A DNA stretch of 64,000 nt, taken from positions 1 to 64,000 of the forward strand of contig PLOR01000118.1 of NCBI GenBank assembly GCA_003142185.1, read 5' to 3'. A program made the position numbers and the translations under genes. Shown here piece after piece: positions 60,268-64,000 of this stretch. The notes beneath the pieces are model-generated. The model saw only the letters and a list, made by a program, of their open reading frames with translations, was not told where the DNA came from and ran no database searches. The stretch's first letter is position 1; each line of letters opens with the position of its first letter. The DNA is from Bryobacterales bacterium (GTDB lineage: Bacteria > Acidobacteriota > Terriglobia > Bryobacterales > Bryobacteraceae).

Positions 60268-61140
60268 TTACCGCGATGAGGTGTCTTTCGGTGTTGACAG
60301 GTAGCCGACGATGCCGGTCTTGGTGACTTGGTTGATCACCAGTTCGTAGGGAGTGTGGCCGCCCTTTGAGGTATAGAACTGCACCGGCTCGTTGACGCTC
60401 TTGTCCTTCTTTTCGCTCGTCTTGTCGTCCGCCATCAGGGTGACGCTGTATTTGTTGTGCTTGGGATCGGCACTCTCCAGCTTCAGCGTGATGTCGCCGA
60501 AGCGCTGTGGCTGTTTGGCCTTGCCCAGCTTGATGTCGATATAGTTGCGCTCGCCCCTCAGCTTCAGCGCCTGCAGCTCGGTGCCGTTGGTGGCGATCAG
60601 CCCGCTTTGCACGCCCAGGTCGCCAGTGACGCTCTTGAGATCGGCGATCGTCTTTTCAAGCTGACTCTGCGTCATGGCAGCCTGCGACTTCACGGCGCCC
60701 ACGTCGGTCGAAACGTCGGCGATCTTGGCGTTAGCCGCCGTCACCGACTGGTTGACTTCGCTGATCTGGCCCGTTACCTGTTGCTGCATCTTGGCTTCTT
60801 CGGCTTGAAGCTGTCTGGCCAACTGGTCGGCGTGAGCTTGCGCCTCCACTTTTGCCTGGCTGGACATGCTGCGCGCTTGCGAATTCGCGTTCGCCAGCTC
60901 CTCTTTTAATGCGTCGATGTGCCGCGCCTGGGCTGCCGTGCTGACCGAGGAGGCATCGCGCACGCCGCCCACCGCCGCCGTCAGCTTTTCTATCTTCTGT
61001 GTCGTGTCGGTTTGCAGATGGTCCAACTGCACGTAAAGGTAAATGTTAGCTGCGGCCAGGGCGATCAGGCCTCCGGCAAGCAGCGGAATTGCCAAACCCG
61101 ATCGCTGGGGCTGGGGCGACTCGTAAGAGGATATGCTCAC
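60268..61140 (-). CDS. Membrane-anchored coiled-coil protein
   Basis: A 290-aa protein: one N-terminal transmembrane helix (GLAIPLLAGGLIALAAANIYLYVQL), a long Gln/Ala-rich coiled coil (about 40-195) and a C-terminal strand-rich domain (NYIDIKLGKAKQPQRFGDITLKLESADPKHNKYSVTLMADD...FYTSKGGHTPYELVINQVTKTGIVGYLSTPK). The coiled coil would hold the C-terminal domain away from the membrane, inside the periplasm. Family not recognised; an envelope-structural role is a guess. Confidence 0.7.
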   Translation of the reverse strand: MSISSYESPQPQRSGLAIPLLAGGLIALAAANIYLYVQLDHLQTDTTQKIEKLTAAVGGVRDASSVSTAAQARHIDALKEELANANSQARSMSSQAKVEAQAHADQLARQLQAEEAKMQQQVTGQISEVNQSVTAANAKIADVSTDVGAVKSQAAMTQSQLEKTIADLKSVTGDLGVQSGLIATNGTELQALKLRGERNYIDIKLGKAKQPQRFGDITLKLESADPKHNKYSVTLMADDKTSEKKDKSVNEPVQFYTSKGGHTPYELVINQVTKTGIVGYLSTPKDTSSR

Positions 61141-61233
61141 GTCTTGAACTCCTTAATCTTTACAGTATAGATGGGATTGATCGGGATGCGGTTTCACCCC
61201 CGTACCCATTCGACCAGGCGAGGGCGCTCGATC

Positions 61234-61851
61234 TTAGCGGTTTTGGACCGGGCTTTGGCCGGGCACCGCAAGCGGCGCCGGCCTGGCTGCCGCGGAATCG
61301 TGCTTGGGACCCAGTCCCAATGCAATCAGCGAAAGCGAATCGATTTTGCCGCTGCCTTGCAGCTTTTGCTCGCTCTGAAAGCGTTTGAGGGCGTCGCAGC
61401 TATTCTGATCCCACACCCCGCTTGCCTCCTCGGGTTTCAGATAGCCCTTGGACACGAGCGCCTGTTGAATCTCCTGATACCGCTCCGGCGCTGGAGCCAT
61501 TTGCCGAGCCCGCCGGGGCACTGCCCGCCCCTTCCTGCCGCGCTTCGCGGAGGCAGATCCGGAAGCCGCTGCCTTGGCATGGCTCCCATTTGCCGCGCCG
61601 GTTCTGGCGGGCGTGCCCTTGCCGGCCGCGGCGGTTCTGGTGGCGGGCCTATGTGTTGCGCTGGCTGTAACCGGTCGCTTGGTGGAAACAGACCGGGACG
61701 CGACCGTCTTGGCCGCGGGCTTTGCGGCCGGTTTTGCCGCCGGTGCAGGCTTCGCCGCCACCGCCGCCGCCGGTTTCTTGGATTGCGTTTGCGCTGGCGC
61801 CGCAGCGGCATACGCCATTACCGCTATGACGGCACACGAAGCCCTTCTCAT
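61234..61851 (-). CDS. Secreted peptidoglycan-binding-domain protein
   Basis: A 205-aa protein: signal peptide (MRRASCAVIAVMAYAAAAPAQ), a long Ala/Lys/Pro/Thr-rich linker (residues 22-115, basic, repeats of KPAAKPAAK), and a C-terminal peptidoglycan-binding-like domain (YQEIQQALVSKGYLKPEEASGVWDQNSCDALKRFQSEQKLQGSGKIDSLSLIALGLGP). The basic linker would cling to acidic polymers of the wall. It stands downstream of htrA on the same strand, with a strong hairpin between. Confidence 0.8.
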   Translation of the reverse strand: MRRASCAVIAVMAYAAAAPAQTQSKKPAAAVAAKPAPAAKPAAKPAAKTVASRSVSTKRPVTASATHRPATRTAAAGKGTPARTGAANGSHAKAAASGSASAKRGRKGRAVPRRARQMAPAPERYQEIQQALVSKGYLKPEEASGVWDQNSCDALKRFQSEQKLQGSGKIDSLSLIALGLGPKHDSAAARPAPLAVPGQSPVQNR

Positions 61852-61875
61852 ATCTGGTGCTCTGATTCTAACAGG

Positions 61876-61916
61876 GATCCGCGGTCCTCAGGGCTATCCC
61901 GAGGACCGCGCGGATC
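61876..61916. terminator. Strong hairpin after htrA
   Basis: GATCCGCGGTCCTC pairs with GAGGACCGCGCGGATC (two extra bases bulged) across an 11-nt loop. It lies 6 bp downstream of the htrA stop, reading on the minus strand. No T-run follows, so it might be a weak terminator or an mRNA-stabilising stem. Confidence 0.5.
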
Positions 61917-61921
61917 TTGCA

Positions 61922-63547
61922 TTACTGCTTGGCCGGCAGGAATCCGGCGAGATAGTAATTGGTCCAGGTGGTGGAATTGGGCGCTTCGCGGCGCAGGACG
62001 CGGAACTGCACCGCGTCACCGGGCTTCAGCGTGGCTTGCACCTTCTTCACATCCTCGATGTTGTTGATATGCTGCCCGGCGATGGCGATGATTACGTCGC
62101 CCTTCTGCAGCCTGATGTCCTCGGCAAAGGAATTGGGTTCGACCTCGATCACTCGCACGCCGCCCTTTTCTTTGATGCCCAGCGTCTCGATCTGCCTCTC
62201 GGCCAAGGTCTCGATCGTCATGCCGAAGCTCACCGTAGTGCCTTCCTGTTTCTCCGGCGCGGCTTCGTTGCCATTGCCGAACCGGTCGGGGAAGATCTGC
62301 GCCAGGTCGGCCACCTGCACTTTGAGGTTCTGCCGCTTGCCTTCCCGCACCACCGTCACGTCGAGGGAATTGCCGACGGGCGTCGAGGTCACCATGCCAG
62401 TCAGTTGATTGCCGTCGCGAACCGGCTTTCCGTTGATCGCCACCACCACGTCGCCATCCCTGATGCCGGCCTTGTCCGACGGCCCGCCGGGCGCCACGGC
62501 CAACACGAACACTCCCTCGTTGACACCGCTGGCCTTCAGATTCGCCGTGGTTGTGGGATCGTCCGACTGGCCGAAAGAGATGCCGATGCCGCCGCGCGTA
62601 ACTTTGCCGTCCTTGATGATGGCGTTGTACACCATCGCCGCGGTGTTGATGGGCAGTGCGAAGCCGATGCCTTCATACCCGCCGGACTCCGATGCGATAG
62701 CCGTGTTAATGCCGACCACCTCGCCGCGCATGTTCAGCAGCGGGCCGCCGCTATTGCCCGGGTTGATGGCGGCGTCAGTCTGCAGAAAATGCTGGAACTG
62801 CTTGTTGCCATCCACTTCGCGGTCCTTGGCGCTGATGATGCCGGCGGTCACCGTCTCCTGGTAAGCGAACGGGGAGCCGATCGCCACCGCCCAGTCACCC
62901 ACCTGCACCGCGTCGGAGTTGCCGATCCGCGCCGGTTCCAGGCCGCTCTTGCCGGTCACCTTGATCACCGCCAGGTCGGTCACCGGATCCGCGCCCACCA
63001 GCTTGGCTTCGTATTCGGCCACGTCGCCGTGAAACTTCACCTGGATGCGGTCAGCCTTGTCGACCACGTGATTGTTGGTCAGAATGTAGCCGGCCCTGTC
63101 CACCACCACGCCGGAGCCCAACGCCTCGCTGCGATGCGATCTCGCGTTCGGGCCGCCTTCGCCGAACGGGTTGCCGAAGAAGCGGTATAGAAACTCGTCC
63201 ATCCCGCCGTTGCCATTGCCATTGCCCTCGCCCTGCTCCCCTTCGTCCGGCTGCATCTGGCGCCGCCGCGGGTGGGGGTTCTGCGTCATCTTCGGCAGGT
63301 AACTGGTCGAAATGCTGACTACCGAGGGCGCCACCTGCTTGGCGATCTGGGTGAACTGGGAGGGCAACTCAACCGCATTCGGAATCGTCAGCGGCGTCGC
63401 GTCCGGCGCGAAATTGCCCGTGTTGGGCCGGGCAGCCTTCACTCCCGTGCTGATCAGCGTGCCGATCACCACGCCGATTGCCAGTGTGAACACAATCAGG
63501 GTGAACGAAAGCAGCTTCTCGGTTCGTAACCTGTCGAAGAATTTCAT
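61922..63547 (-). CDS. Do/HtrA-family serine protease
   Basis: A 541-aa periplasmic quality-control protease (DegP/DegQ-like). An N-terminal helix (LLSFTLIVFTLAIGVVIGTLI) anchors or exports it. The trypsin-like domain has the triad H160 (TNNHVV), D191 (TDLAVI) and S266 (GNSGGP). Two PDZ domains follow (about 295-400 and 430-530). A Gly/Asn-rich insert (GEQGEGNGNGNGG) precedes the protease domain. ATG 63547 is used, with AGGAG about 11 nt upstream; an earlier in-frame start is less likely. Confidence 0.94.
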   Translation of the reverse strand: MKFFDRLRTEKLLSFTLIVFTLAIGVVIGTLISTGVKAARPNTGNFAPDATPLTIPNAVELPSQFTQIAKQVAPSVVSISTSYLPKMTQNPHPRRRQMQPDEGEQGEGNGNGNGGMDEFLYRFFGNPFGEGGPNARSHRSEALGSGVVVDRAGYILTNNHVVDKADRIQVKFHGDVAEYEAKLVGADPVTDLAVIKVTGKSGLEPARIGNSDAVQVGDWAVAIGSPFAYQETVTAGIISAKDREVDGNKQFQHFLQTDAAINPGNSGGPLLNMRGEVVGINTAIASESGGYEGIGFALPINTAAMVYNAIIKDGKVTRGGIGISFGQSDDPTTTANLKASGVNEGVFVLAVAPGGPSDKAGIRDGDVVVAINGKPVRDGNQLTGMVTSTPVGNSLDVTVVREGKRQNLKVQVADLAQIFPDRFGNGNEAAPEKQEGTTVSFGMTIETLAERQIETLGIKEKGGVRVIEVEPNSFAEDIRLQKGDVIIAIAGQHINNIEDVKKVQATLKPGDAVQFRVLRREAPNSTTWTNYYLAGFLPAKQ

Positions 63548-63614
63548 GGGATATCTTACTCCTGCGCTACACGCCACCCGGCCTCAAAACGCACCGGACA
63601 GCCGGTCACTCTAA

Positions 63615-64000
63615 TTAAGATGGATGTGGCCGCGAAGCCCATGGTTTCACCTCCACCAGCACCACTCCTCCCAGAATCAGGCCAGCGCCCGCGGCGGCTC
63701 GTCCGGAAAGGCCCTCCCCGGTCAAGAAGTACGAAGTCAGCCAAGCCGTTACCGGCTCCAGCATGTAAATCAGTGCCGTACGAGTAGAAGTAGTATACCG
63801 CTGAGCCCACGCCTGGATGGTGAATGCCAGTGCCGTGGCCAACAACCCTGTCACCAGTATCGCGCAGACCACGGACGGGCGCCACTGGACGCGCGGCTTC
63901 TCCATCCACCACAACAGCGACCAGGACCACACGGCCGACGTCGCGATTTGCGTCACCGACAGCAGCTCGAAGCTCACCGTGCCCGAATAGTGACCCAGCG
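63615..64000 (-). CDS. EamA-type DMT transporter, cut by the window end
   Basis: The C-terminal part of a ten-helix drug/metabolite transporter: four hydrophobic segments are visible (VTQIATSAVWSWSLLWW, VVCAILVTGLLATALAFTIQAWAQ, TRTALIYMLEPVTAWLTSYFLTGE, AAAGAGLILGGVVLVEV). The frame stays open to 64000 with no start in sight (LGHYSGTVSFELLSV), so the N-terminal half lies outside. IYMLEPVTAWL and the GxxLIxxGVxL end are EamA-typical. Substrate unknown. Confidence 0.82.
   Translation of the reverse strand, partial: LGHYSGTVSFELLSVTQIATSAVWSWSLLWWMEKPRVQWRPSVVCAILVTGLLATALAFTIQAWAQRYTTSTRTALIYMLEPVTAWLTSYFLTGEGLSGRAAAGAGLILGGVVLVEVKPWASRPHPS

Overview
The window is GC-rich, gene-dense bacterial chromosome. 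It looks like an acidobacterium close to the Bryobacterales (Candidatus Solibacter) group. This rests on recognised families, not on a search: a duplicated MacB-like orphan permease of the acidobacterial ADOP type, a TIGR02999-like ECF sigma factor, a serine/threonine kinase opening with the usual acidobacterial N-terminal helix, several large secreted glycoside-hydrolase-like enzymes (two or three with twin-arginine leaders), and many small palindromic intergenic repeats. I see no rRNA, tRNA, CRISPR array, prophage or intact insertion sequence.

Layout. 0-7 kb: a possible group II intron remnant, KDPG aldolase, a VapBC-type toxin-antitoxin pair, then housekeeping genes on the minus strand (argJ, fmt, def, aroC). 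7-10 kb: very small genes (GIY-YIG-like protein, Gly-rich membrane peptides, CsbD-like protein, a decayed BON-domain gene, a membrane-anchored cytochrome c). 10-17 kb: a sugar isomerase-like TIM barrel and a flagellar block: a sigma-54 activator with a degenerate receiver, divergent from flgM-flgN-flgK-flgL behind a sigma-28-like promoter. 17-23 kb: an acetyltransferase, DUF465 and Smr proteins, then an accessory patch with a DUF3820/J-domain-like protein beside a PD-(D/E)XK nuclease, an aldo/keto reductase, and a toxin-antitoxin pair whose PIN toxin is frameshifted. 23-36 kb: an enolase-superfamily enzyme and a large TIM-barrel hydrolase, a TPR protein, a DUF922 metalloprotease, a flavin oxidoreductase coupled to a kinase/NTPase/TPR regulator, and an ECF sigma factor. 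36-46 kb: recA, a short recA paralog, HU, tatA, a DUF433/DUF5615 pair, dnaG-rpoD and a GH94-like enzyme. 47-64 kb: the ADOP permease, small secreted proteins, a BlaI repressor coupled to an M56/coiled-coil/GWxTD/SPOR fusion, a GH123-like secreted protein carrying a zinc ribbon, a class V aminotransferase, a coiled-coil membrane protein, a peptidoglycan-binding protein, HtrA, and a DMT transporter cut by the window end.

The most unusual protein system is the BlaI + M56-GWxTD-SPOR pair at 51.9-54.7 kb, which reads like a cell-wall-sensing repressor circuit. The other recurring theme is at least four families of small palindromic elements (about 20 to 190 bp) between genes. One perfect-TIR 120-bp element occurs twice in opposite orientation, and a 20-bp hairpin occurs three times just upstream of start codons.
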